Assembly (NCBI GenBank): GCA_900755865.1
Contig: CAAEHZ010000387.1
Coordinates: forward strand, 1 to 8,162
DNA length: 8,162 nt
Origin: Lachnospiraceae bacterium
GTDB taxonomy: Bacteria > Bacillota > Clostridia > Lachnospirales > Lachnospiraceae
Direction: 5' to 3'
The notes beneath the pieces were generated by a model. That model made no database searches and was not told the DNA's origin. It saw nothing but the letters and a program-made list of their open reading frames with translations. Shown here piece after piece: positions 1 through 5,984 of the stretch; the first letter of the stretch is position 1; every line of letters starts with the position of its first letter. The position numbers and the translations under genes are program-made.

Positions 1-29
1 GCGTAAATCGCTACTTCCTCATGTTTTGC

Positions 30-90
30 GGGTCCCAAGGTCTTTCACCCACTTATGAGCAAGCTCATGTGAGTTCAGACCTTTTGACCC
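30..90. repeat. Imperfect inverted repeat / long hairpin element at left edge
   Basis: The arms at 30-42 and 78-90 are 13 bases each and complementary except for two central mismatches (positions 35-36 against 84-85). Nested inside is a second palindrome at 55-68 (ATGAGC, AA, GCTCAT), with CAC/GTG pairing around it. A perfect 8-base palindrome, TGATATCA, follows at 91-98. There is no T-run after the hairpin on either strand, so it is not a standard intrinsic terminator. It may be the end of a dispersed intergenic palindromic repeat or a structured RNA that continues left of the window. The structure is seen directly; its function is unknown. Confidence 0.55.
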
Positions 91-142
91 TGATATCAAA
101 TAAATAAAAAAAGAGCAAAAAGGTGTAATTTATAGGAATATA

Positions 143-151
143 TGCTATAAT
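143..151 (+). promoter_or_regulatory. Extended -10 promoter for the PocR sensor gene
   Basis: TGCTATAAT is a perfect extended -10 element (TG at 143-144, TATAAT at 146-151). No recognisable -35 box lies 16-18 bases upstream, which is acceptable for extended -10 promoters. Transcription would begin near 158, giving a leader of about 44 bases. GGAGG at 188-192 then sits 9 bases before the ATG at 202. Confidence 0.65.
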
Positions 152-201
152 GTAAACAAAAGAAAAACATTTGCTTTTTTGGAAGCCGGAGGTAAGTATG
201 T

Positions 202-972
202 ATGGAAATCAGAGAATTTACAGATATGAAGAAATTTGAAAATATTATGGCAAACTGGGCAACAGCCACAGGGCTTGCAACAGTTGCGGTTGGAGCTGAC
301 GGAAAGTACATTTCTGAATGTTACAACTTTACGGATTTTTGTATCAAATTGACGAGAGGAAGCGCAGAAGGCTGTGCCAGATGCGAGAAATGTGATAGAG
401 AGGGAAGCGGCGTATATCATTGTCATGCGGGTCTGATTGACTTTGCTATTCCCCTTGTGGTAAACGGAGAAAAGGTCGGTTCTGTCATTGGCGGACAGGT
501 GCTGCCGGAAAGCCCGGATGAATCGAAATTCAGACAGGTGGCAAGGGAAATCGGGGTGGATGAGGATACCTACATAGCAGCTTTACATAAGGTCAATGTC
601 AGAACAGAGGAGGCCATCCGCGCTTCCGCAGAGCTTCTGGGAGAAGTATTGAACAACTTTATCAATGCGGAATATGAAACAAAAAAGAACAAGGTAATGC
701 TGGACAAGCTAAGCGGCGGTGTTGCCCGGACGAATGAACTGGTAGAGCAGATTAAGGGCAAGACCAACGAGTTAAAGAGCCTGCAGAACAAGCAGAAAAT
801 ACTGGCGTTAAATGCAAGTATTGAAGCTGCGAGAGCCGGAGAAAAGGGCGCAGGATTCGCGGTTGTTGCAAAGGAAGTCGGTAAGCTTTCCGAGCAGAGT
901 ACCGTTGTCAATAAGGAAATTGAAGATATTGTCCTAAACATCGCAGGGGCTGTTCAGGCAATGAGAGATTAG
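202..972 (+). CDS. Soluble PocR-domain sensor with truncated chemoreceptor signalling tip
   Basis: This 256-residue protein has no signal peptide or membrane segment, so it should be cytoplasmic. Residues about 8-155 resemble a PocR ligand-sensing domain, with the cysteine cluster C58-x2-C61-x2-C64 followed by H73-C74-H75. Residues about 160-256 are a helical hairpin. Its centre, about 200-233 ([20 protein letters not shown] and the helix after it), is the highly conserved tip of methyl-accepting chemotaxis proteins that contacts CheA and CheW. HAMP domain, methylation helices and a CheR-docking pentapeptide are absent. The PocR family is named for the Salmonella propanediol-utilisation regulator, but no DNA-binding domain is seen here. 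The adjacent rhamnose and diol-dehydratase genes suggest a propanediol-like ligand (inference). ATG 202 is chosen over the out-of-frame ATG at 198 because GGAGG at 188-192 is well spaced. The gene is probably monocistronic. Confidence 0.8.
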   Translation: MEIREFTDMKKFENIMANWATATGLATVAVGADGKYISECYNFTDFCIKLTRGSAEGCARCEKCDREGSGVYHCHAGLIDFAIPLVVNGEKVGSVIGGQVLPESPDESKFRQVAREIGVDEDTYIAALHKVNVRTEEAIRASAELLGEVLNNFINAEYETKKNKVMLDKLSGGVARTNELVEQIKGKTNELKSLQNKQKILALNASIEAARAGEKGAGFAVVAKEVGKLSEQSTVVNKEIEDIVLNIAGAVQAMRD

Positions 973-983
973 CGTGAAAAGAA

Positions 984-1022
984 CTTCTAATCACTCAGAG
1001 CAAAGGCTCTTTCGCAAAGAAG
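984..1022 (+). other. Two-tier stem-loop in the 3' region of the sensor transcript
   Basis: The inner hairpin AGAGC-AAAG-GCTCT (997-1010) is enclosed by the pairing CTTCT (984-988) with AGAAG (1018-1022). It lies just after the sensor gene stop codon and before the terminator at 1041-1072. It could protect the mRNA 3' end. Only two uracils follow the inner stem, so it is unlikely to terminate by itself. Confidence 0.35.
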
Positions 1023-1040
1023 CTCCAAATTGCAAATAAG

Positions 1041-1072
1041 GACACTTTTTGAACAAAAGAGTGTCTTTTTTT
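1041..1072 (+). terminator. Intrinsic terminator after the PocR sensor gene
   Basis: GACACT (1041-1046) pairs with AGTGTC (1060-1065). TTTT/AAAA pairing (1047-1050 with 1055-1058, one bulged G) extends the stem around a GAAC loop. Seven T residues follow at 1066-1072. It separates the sensor gene transcriptionally from the rhamnose operon. Confidence 0.8.
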
Positions 1073-1088
1073 GTCCCGTGGGATTTTG

Positions 1089-1094
1089 TATAAT
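1089..1094 (+). promoter_or_regulatory. -10 box of the rhaBAD operon promoter
   Basis: A perfect TATAAT lies 39 bases before the rhaB start and just downstream of the preceding terminator, whose T-run occupies the expected -35 position. The -35 is therefore poor (TTTTTT), as expected for a promoter that needs an activator. Start of transcription would be near 1101. No clear rhamnose-regulator operator or CcpA site was recognised. AGGAG at 1121-1125, 8 bases before ATG, is the rhaB ribosome binding site. Confidence 0.6.
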
Positions 1095-1133
1095 AGTTAC
1101 ACAACCTGAAAGAGAAAGAGAGGAGAAGGAAAC

Positions 1134-2531
1134 ATGAATCCGTATTATCTTGCAGTGGATATCGGCGCTTCCAGCGGACGTCATATTCTGGCACATCTGG
1201 AAGACGGGAAGATGGTGTTGGAGGAAATCCATCGTTTTCCGAATGGAATGGTGCAGAAGGACGGCGAGAATGTCTGGGATGTGGACGAACTGTTTGCACA
1301 GATTAAGCTGGGCATGAAAAAGTGTGCCGAGGCAGGAAAGATTCCTGTGAGCATCGGAATTGACACATGGGGTGTTGACTTTGTTCTTCTGGATGCGGAA
1401 GGAAAGCGTATCGGAAACGCAGTCGCATACAGAGATGGCAGAACAAAGGGAATGGACGAGGAAGTTTACAAGAAGATTCCGGAGGATGAGCTTTATGCCA
1501 GAACCGGTATCCAGAAGGCAATTTTCAATACAATTTATCAGTTGATGGCGTTGAAGGTAAAGAAGCCGGAGCAACTTGAAAAGGCGGAAACCATGCTGAT
1601 GATGCCGGATTACTTCCATTATCTTCTGTCCGGTGTGGCTGCAACGGAATATACCAATGCCACGACAGGACAGCTTGTCAGCCCTGTGACAAAGGGCTGG
1701 GATATGGAACTGATTGAAAAGCTGGGTTATCCGAAGAAGATTTTCCAGAAGCTTGTAACACCCGGTACGGTACTGGGCGAGCTGACAGAGGAGATTCAGA
1801 AGGAAGTCGGCTTCAACTGTAAGGTGGTTGCTCCTGCAACCCACGACACCGGTTCCGCTGTAATTGCAGTACCTACAGAGAGTGATAACACCCTGTATAT
1901 CAGCTCCGGTACATGGTCTCTGATGGGAACGGAACTGATGGAAGCCAACTGCTCCAGAGAAAGCAAGTTACATAATCTGACCAACGAGGGCGGATATAAT
2001 TATCGTTTCCGCTTCCTGAAAAATATCATGGGACTCTGGATGATTCAGTCCGTGAAGAAGGAAATCGGCGGCAATCTGGGATTTGGTGAGATTTGCGAAC
2101 AGGCATCCCGCTGTACGATTCTTTCTATCGTAGATGCAAATGATGACAGATTCCTGGCTCCTGCAAACATGACAGAGGAAGTACAGGCAGCCTGCAGAGA
2201 ATCCGGTCAGCAGGTTCCGGAGGGAATTGCAGAGGTGGCAAGTGTGATTTACAATAGCCTCGCACAATGCTACGCAAAGACCATAAAGGAAATCGAGGAG
2301 ATTACCGGTCAGAAGTATGACAGAATCCATATCGTAGGCGGCGGCGCAAATGCAGAATATCTGAATATTCTGACCGCAAAGGCAACCGGTGTGCCGGTAT
2401 ATGCAGGGCCTACCGAGGCAACGGCAATCGGCAATCTGGCAGCCCAGATGATGTCTGCCGGAGAGCTGAGAGGTCTGAAGGATGCAAGGGCATGCGTTTA
2501 TAAGTCCTTTGAAATCAAAAAGTACCAGTAA
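1134..2531 (+). CDS. rhaB: Rhamnulokinase
   Basis: This enzyme transfers phosphate from ATP to L-rhamnulose, giving L-rhamnulose 1-phosphate, the second step of cytoplasmic L-rhamnose breakdown. The 465-residue protein is close to the family's usual length (E. coli RhaB is 489) and shows the two-lobed FGGY sugar-kinase layout. The N-terminal phosphate loop DIGASSGR is at 9-16, with GIDTWGVDFVLLD at 75-87 and YRDGRT at 99-104. ATHDTGSAV at 235-243 carries the predicted catalytic base Asp238. YISSGTWSLMG is at 255-265, and the C-terminal nucleotide-binding stretch VGGGANAEYLN is at 401-411. The start is supported by AGGAG 8 bases upstream and by the DIGASSGR motif lying at the expected distance from the N-terminus. 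It is the first gene of a rhaB-rhaA-rhaD operon, in the same order as in E. coli. All key motifs are intact. Confidence 0.96.
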   Translation: MNPYYLAVDIGASSGRHILAHLEDGKMVLEEIHRFPNGMVQKDGENVWDVDELFAQIKLGMKKCAEAGKIPVSIGIDTWGVDFVLLDAEGKRIGNAVAYRDGRTKGMDEEVYKKIPEDELYARTGIQKAIFNTIYQLMALKVKKPEQLEKAETMLMMPDYFHYLLSGVAATEYTNATTGQLVSPVTKGWDMELIEKLGYPKKIFQKLVTPGTVLGELTEEIQKEVGFNCKVVAPATHDTGSAVIAVPTESDNTLYISSGTWSLMGTELMEANCSRESKLHNLTNEGGYNYRFRFLKNIMGLWMIQSVKKEIGGNLGFGEICEQASRCTILSIVDANDDRFLAPANMTEEVQAACRESGQQVPEGIAEVASVIYNSLAQCYAKTIKEIEEITGQKYDRIHIVGGGANAEYLNILTAKATGVPVYAGPTEATAIGNLAAQMMSAGELRGLKDARACVYKSFEIKKYQ

Positions 2532-2657
2532 AGGCATAAGAGCATGGCAGCATGACCGCTGAAAAAAAGCAAGCAAAAAGCGCAGCCTGAAAATGACAAC
2601 AGCGGCGAAAAAGCAGACACTGGAACAAAAATAATAAGAAAGCGAGAGGAAAAAGAA
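2532..2657 (+). other. Purine-rich rhaB-rhaA intercistronic spacer
   Basis: This 126-base spacer is A- and purine-rich and carries no T-run terminator or convincing promoter. CCGCTG (2556-2561) could pair with CAGCGG (2600-2605) across a 38-base loop, which is a weak structure. Two tiny reading frames (2552-2590 and 2593-2634, 12 and 13 codons, Lys/Ala-rich) lack ribosome binding sites. The rhaA ribosome binding site AGAGGA is at 2645-2650, 7 bases before its ATG. Readthrough from rhaB is the simplest view. Confidence 0.5.
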
Positions 2658-3905
2658 ATGACAAGATTTGAGTCCGCAAAAGAAATCTATGCTTCCTACG
2701 GAGTAGATGTAGAAGCAGCTATGAAGACACTGGAAGAAGCACCTGTTGCACTGCACTGCTGGCAGGGAGATGATGTAACCGGCTTCGACCATGACGGTCC
2801 TCTGACCGGTGGAATCCAGACAACCGGTAACTATCCCGGAAAGGCAAAGACTCCCGAAGAACTGATGGCAGATATGGACAAGGCAATGAGCCTGATGCCC
2901 GGTAAGAAGAAGCTGAATCTGCATGCAAGCTATGCTATTTTCGAGCCCGGTGAGTTTGTAGACCGTGACAAGCTGGAGCCCAGGCACTTCGCGAAGTGGG
3001 TAGAGTTTGCAAAGGCAAGAAACATGGGTATTGACTTTAACCCCACCTATTTCTCTCATCCTAAGGTAAAGGATGGTCTGACCCTTTCCAGCCCTGATGA
3101 GGAAACCAGAAAGTTCTGGATTGAGCATGGCAAGGCATGTATCCGTATTTCCGAATATTTTGCAAAGGAAACAGGAATTCCCTGCGTTATGAATATCTGG
3201 ACAGGCGACGGCTTCAAGGATGTTCCTGCAGACAGAATGGGACCCAGAATGCGTTATAAGGATTCCATTGAGCAGATTCTTTCCGAGCCCTTCGACAAGA
3301 ATCTGGTAAAGCCCTGCGTAGAGTCCAAGGTATTTGGTATCGGCGTAGAGTCCTATACAGTAGGAAGTGCAGAATTTACCTTAAGCTTTGCTGCAACCCA
3401 TGAAGGATGTCTGCCCCTGATGGACAACGGACATTATCATCCTACAGAAGTTGTTTCCGACAAGATTCCCGCATTGCTTTGCTTCTTCCCTGAAATTGCA
3501 CTGCATATCACAAGACCTGTTCGTTGGGACAGTGACCATGTAGTACTGTTTGATGATGAAACAAAGGAGATGGCAAAGGAAATCGTCCGCAATGACGGCT
3601 TAAAGAGAGTTTACATGGCTCTGGATTACTTTGATGCAAGCATCAACAGAGTATCTGCATGGGCTATGGGCTTCAGAAGCTGGCAGAAGGCACTTCTTTC
3701 TGCGCTTTGTACTCCCAACGCTGCTTTTAAGAAGCTGCAGGATGAGAACAGACTGACAGAGCTTATGGTAGAGCAGGAAGCTGTTAAGACTCTCCCTCTG
3801 GGTGATATCTGGAATGAGTACTGTGCCCGTCAGGGTGTTGCATCCGATAAGGAATTCTATGCAGAAATCAAGAAGTATGAGGACGAAGTTCTGTTAAAGA
3901 GATAA
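2658..3905 (+). CDS. rhaA: L-rhamnose isomerase
   Basis: This enzyme interconverts L-rhamnose and L-rhamnulose in the cytoplasm, the first committed step of the pathway, using divalent metal ions (Mn2+ in E. coli). The 415 residues match E. coli RhaA (419) closely in length. Metal-site residues are present: His259 in DNGHYHPTE, and Asp291 and Asp293 in RWDSDHVV, equivalent to E. coli His262, Asp294 and Asp296. Glu231 in VFGIGVESYTVGS corresponds to a further active-site glutamate. Other family landmarks are ALHCWQGDDVTGF at 31-43, GGIQTTGNYPG at 51-61, IDFNPTYFSHP at 125-135 and MNIWTGDG at 178-185. It follows rhaB in the same orientation, with its own good ribosome binding site. Nothing is truncated, and confidence in the function is very high. 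Confidence 0.97.
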   Translation: MTRFESAKEIYASYGVDVEAAMKTLEEAPVALHCWQGDDVTGFDHDGPLTGGIQTTGNYPGKAKTPEELMADMDKAMSLMPGKKKLNLHASYAIFEPGEFVDRDKLEPRHFAKWVEFAKARNMGIDFNPTYFSHPKVKDGLTLSSPDEETRKFWIEHGKACIRISEYFAKETGIPCVMNIWTGDGFKDVPADRMGPRMRYKDSIEQILSEPFDKNLVKPCVESKVFGIGVESYTVGSAEFTLSFAATHEGCLPLMDNGHYHPTEVVSDKIPALLCFFPEIALHITRPVRWDSDHVVLFDDETKEMAKEIVRNDGLKRVYMALDYFDASINRVSAWAMGFRSWQKALLSALCTPNAAFKKLQDENRLTELMVEQEAVKTLPLGDIWNEYCARQGVASDKEFYAEIKKYEDEVLLKR

Positions 3906-3920
3906 TAAGCTTGTGTGCGC

Positions 3921-3952
3921 GGGGGGCTTTTTCAGAAAATAGAAAGCCCCTC
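3921..3952 (+). other. GC-rich stem-loop between rhaA and rhaD
   Basis: GGGGCTTT (3923-3930) pairs perfectly with AAAGCCCC (3943-3950). Flanking pairs 3921-3952 and 3922-3951 extend the stem, as do a U-G and a U-A pair inside it. No T-run follows (the next bases are GCGGGAAAGG), so termination is unlikely. Such hairpins often stabilise the 3' end of the upstream message after processing and set unequal expression of operon genes. That role is inferred here. Confidence 0.6.
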
Positions 3953-3975
3953 TGCGGGAAAGGCATGGGAGAAGC

Positions 3976-4839
3976 ATGAACAATATTTTTGGCGTAAAGG
4001 TAATGGAAGATTATATCCGTATGTGCCATGATGGCGTAAGACAGGGATGGCATGAAAGAAATGGCGGAAACTTAACCTACCGTATGAGAGAAGAAGAGGT
4101 TGCAGAGTGCAGACCTTATTTTAAGGAAGTGCCGGGCGAGTGGGTTGCCCTCGGTGTACAGGCAGATAACTTAAAGGGAGAGTACTTTATTTCTACCGGA
4201 AGCGGAAAGTTTTTGCAGAATGTGGGCATTGAACCACAGAATAGTATCTGTATTGTGGAAATCAATGACAAGGGTGATTCTTACAGGATTGTCTGGGGTC
4301 TGGAAAATGGCGGCAGACCTACCAGCGAGTTCCCTACCCACTTCATGAATCATTCCGTGAGAAAACGTGTTACAAACGGTGCAAACCGCGTGATTTATCA
4401 TGCGCACACACCTTATGTGATTGCATTGACCTATGTACTTCCGTTAAAATCAGAGGTATTTACCAGAATGCTCTGGAAGAGCGCAACGGAGTGCTGTGTG
4501 GTATTTCCCGGCGGCGTTGGCGTTGTGCCATGGATGGTTCCCGGCGGTCCTGAAATTGCGAAGGCTACCTGCGTGCTGATGGAGAAGTATGACGCGGCAA
4601 TCTGGTCCTTCCACGGACTTTTCGTATCCGGTCCGGACTTTGATACGGCATTCGGTCTGATGCACACCATCGAAAAGGCAGCGCAGATTGCATCTATTGC
4701 ACTGGCTGCAAACGGCGGAAAGGCACCCAGACAGGTAATTACGGACGATAATCTCCGGGATATCGGAAGAGATTTCGGTGTGAAGCTGAATGAGGAAATT
4801 CTGGATTACAAGAATCCGGACGAATTGTTCTGCGACTAA
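3976..4839 (+). CDS. rhaD: Rhamnulose-1-phosphate aldolase
   Basis: This class II, zinc-dependent aldolase cleaves L-rhamnulose 1-phosphate into dihydroxyacetone phosphate and L-lactaldehyde. The 287 residues compare with 274 in E. coli RhaD. Zinc ligands His142 and His144 (YHAHTPYV) and His213 (WSFHGLF), plus the catalytic Glu118 (PTSEFPTHF), sit one residue from their E. coli counterparts (141, 143, 212, 117). ERNGGNLTYR at 27-36 and STGSGKF at 73-79 are the phosphate- and substrate-binding loops. The first ATG is preferred because the NGGN motif then falls at the E. coli position. Its ribosome binding site GGGAG (3967-3971) is only 4 bases away, slightly tight. It is the last gene of the operon. 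DHAP feeds glycolysis, and lactaldehyde is normally reduced to 1,2-propanediol, the likely substrate of the glycyl radical enzyme downstream. Confidence 0.96.
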   Translation: MNNIFGVKVMEDYIRMCHDGVRQGWHERNGGNLTYRMREEEVAECRPYFKEVPGEWVALGVQADNLKGEYFISTGSGKFLQNVGIEPQNSICIVEINDKGDSYRIVWGLENGGRPTSEFPTHFMNHSVRKRVTNGANRVIYHAHTPYVIALTYVLPLKSEVFTRMLWKSATECCVVFPGGVGVVPWMVPGGPEIAKATCVLMEKYDAAIWSFHGLFVSGPDFDTAFGLMHTIEKAAQIASIALAANGGKAPRQVITDDNLRDIGRDFGVKLNEEILDYKNPDELFCD

Positions 4840-4890
4840 AGCTATCTGGCAGGGTAACGAACCAGAGAATTGTAAATGGTTATCAAATAG

Positions 4891-4939
4891 AAAAAGCTGC
4901 TATCTCATGTGTATATATGCATGAGATAGCAGCTTTTTT
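4891..4939. terminator. Bidirectional intrinsic terminator between rhaD and the PHP gene
   Basis: This is a perfect 19-base-pair stem (4891-4909 with 4920-4938) around a 10-base AT-rich loop. It has six T residues at the right end and five A residues at the left end. It therefore works as a U-tailed terminator for rhaD on the + strand and for the convergent phosphatase gene on the - strand. The remaining sequence from 4940 to 5046 shows no gene or clear signal. Confidence 0.92.
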
Positions 4940-5046
4940 GTGTCATGGGAAATTACCTCCTGTCATAGAAAAAGCGCTCCGCTGGGATACACATTCTCAC
5001 ACCGGGGAACAGCAGGATTTACATCGCACCATAGTTTTTGAAAATC

Positions 5047-5775
5047 TCAGGACAGGACGGGCGGGTTAATAACCAGCTCGGCGGGGAATCCGGTTTCCAG
5101 AATCAGCTTCCAGCTTTCTGTCACATCACCGATGTGAAGGTGTCCGTGGCTGTCACTGGAAAGAACCACAGGGCAACCCTGGCTTTCACATTCCGACAGA
5201 AGTCTTATGGCATTGCTCCTGCAGTTTTTCCGGTAGCTGTCAGGAAGCAGGGATACGTTGTTGATTTCCGGGACAACCCGGTATTCCAGGGCTGTGCGTA
5301 CCAGCTCCGCATAATCCACGGGAAAACGGCTGTCATCACAGTGACCGATGATTTTTATCCGGGGATGGGTCATGGCTTTCTGGTAAGCGAGGGTATTTTC
5401 CCTGACGGAGCCGGAGGTATAAATGGGACGGTGCATACTGATGATGCCGTAATCCAGCGTCTGCAAAAGGGAATCCGGAATATCCAGAGAACCGGAAAAA
5501 TCCAGAATATTAGCCTCCACACCATGTAAAAGCTCCACGCCTGCCCTTTCTCCGGGAGAGAGGGAGAGGGAGCGGAAATAGGAAAGCCCGGCAGAACCCA
5601 TGCTGGCAGGGCCGTGGTCGCTGATGCCGAGGCACTTCATGCCCCTTAGAAAGGCGGCCTTTGCCAGAAGGGCGATGGTATCCGTTGTGGCATGTCCGCT
5701 GGCAATGGTATGGGTATGCAAATCTGTGTCTGTATAATAAGTTTTTTCTTTGTTTTCCATACTTTCGTTTTTCAT
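5047..5775 (-). CDS. PHP-domain metallophosphatase, YcdX-like
   Basis: This is a predicted cytoplasmic phosphoesterase of the PHP superfamily, 242 residues from the chosen ATG. It has every metal ligand of the trinuclear-zinc enzyme E. coli YcdX with nearly identical spacing: His20 and His22 (DLHTHT), His28, His54 (ISDHG), Glu87 (GVEAN), His115 (ISMHRP), His145 (IIGHCDD), Asp208 and His210 (SSDSHG). The substrate cannot be read from the sequence; histidinol phosphatases are in the same superfamily, but no his genes are nearby. The frame extends upstream to a GTG at 5832, but that start has no ribosome binding site. A likely promoter lies inside the extension, so I prefer ATG at 5775; ATG at 5760 is also possible. 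The gene converges on rhaD and diverges from the diol dehydratase. A link to rhamnose use is not evident. Confidence 0.85.
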   Translation of the reverse strand: MKNESMENKEKTYYTDTDLHTHTIASGHATTDTIALLAKAAFLRGMKCLGISDHGPASMGSAGLSYFRSLSLSPGERAGVELLHGVEANILDFSGSLDIPDSLLQTLDYGIISMHRPIYTSGSVRENTLAYQKAMTHPRIKIIGHCDDSRFPVDYAELVRTALEYRVVPEINNVSLLPDSYRKNCRSNAIRLLSECESQGCPVVLSSDSHGHLHIGDVTESWKLILETGFPAELVINPPVLS

Positions 5776-5781
5776 AAATCC

Positions 5782-5810
5782 AGTATGGCGCAGGTTCTCC
5801 GGAAAGTCAA
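5782..5810 (-). promoter_or_regulatory. Probable sigma-A promoter of the PHP phosphatase gene
   Basis: Read on the - strand, TTGACT (5805-5810) and CATACT (5782-5787) are separated by exactly 17 bases. The expected start point falls at about 5775, on the A of the first good ATG, which would make the transcript leaderless or nearly so. The match is moderate: one mismatch in the -35 and two in the -10. Confidence 0.45.
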
Positions 5811-5892
5811 GAAAAAACAGGGAATCCAACACAAAACCACTTAAAACTCAAAGGAAACCACAAAAATATTAAGAAAAAGAATGTTTGTTTCG

Positions 5893-5921
5893 TTGACATT
5901 TGGGAATCCAGAGAATATACT
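5893..5921 (+). promoter_or_regulatory. Consensus sigma-A promoter of the glycyl radical enzyme gene
   Basis: TTGACA (5893-5898) and TATACT (5916-5921) are spaced by 17 bases, a near-perfect vegetative promoter. Transcription would start near 5928, leaving a leader of about 57 bases. The AT-rich stretch 5833-5892 separates it from the divergent phosphatase promoter and has room for regulator binding. A CcpA-site-like sequence overlaps the -35 (5884-5899, - strand orientation), but the match is imperfect. Confidence 0.8.
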
Positions 5922-5964
5922 AAAAGCAGTACCTTCGTGTAGAACGTGTGGAAGAAAAACAAAA

Positions 5965-5970
5965 GGGAGG
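5965..5970 (+). promoter_or_regulatory. Ribosome binding site with ambiguous start choice
   Basis: GGGAGG lies 2 bases before an in-frame ATG at 5973 and 14 bases before the in-frame ATG at 5985. Neither spacing is ideal (5-9 is usual). Alignment with the N-terminus of Clostridium butyricum glycerol dehydratase, recalled from memory, favours 5985. Using 5973 would add only Met-Arg-Phe-Ile. Confidence 0.6.
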
Positions 5971-5984
5971 AAATGAGATTTATC

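Noticed and set aside
997..1072. Riboswitch or attenuator controlling rhaB
   Set aside because: Two hairpins precede the rhaB promoter, but the TATAAT box lies after the terminator and no known riboswitch core is recognisable. A 3' end for the sensor transcript is simpler.
987..1844. 285-codon open frame on the - strand
   Set aside because: It is antisense to rhaB and the upstream terminator and promoter region, and its sequence matches no family I recognise.
2552..2634. Two tiny Lys/Ala-rich reading frames between rhaB and rhaA
   Set aside because: They are 12 and 13 codons, in different frames, with no ribosome binding site and no sign of a leader-peptide attenuator.
1968..3128. 386-codon open frame on the - strand
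   Set aside because: It overlaps rhaB and rhaA antisense. The Cys/Leu-rich composition is that of a shadow frame, and both sense genes have intact catalytic motifs.
5038..5529. 163-codon open frame on the + strand
   Set aside because: It is antisense to the PHP phosphatase, whose full metal-binding motif set is on the opposite strand, and it has no ribosome binding site or recognisable domain.
5776..5832. N-terminal extension of the PHP phosphatase to GTG 5832
   Set aside because: There is no ribosome binding site before the GTG, and a promoter-like TTGACT-17-CATACT pair lies inside the extension. PHP motifs begin well after ATG 5775.
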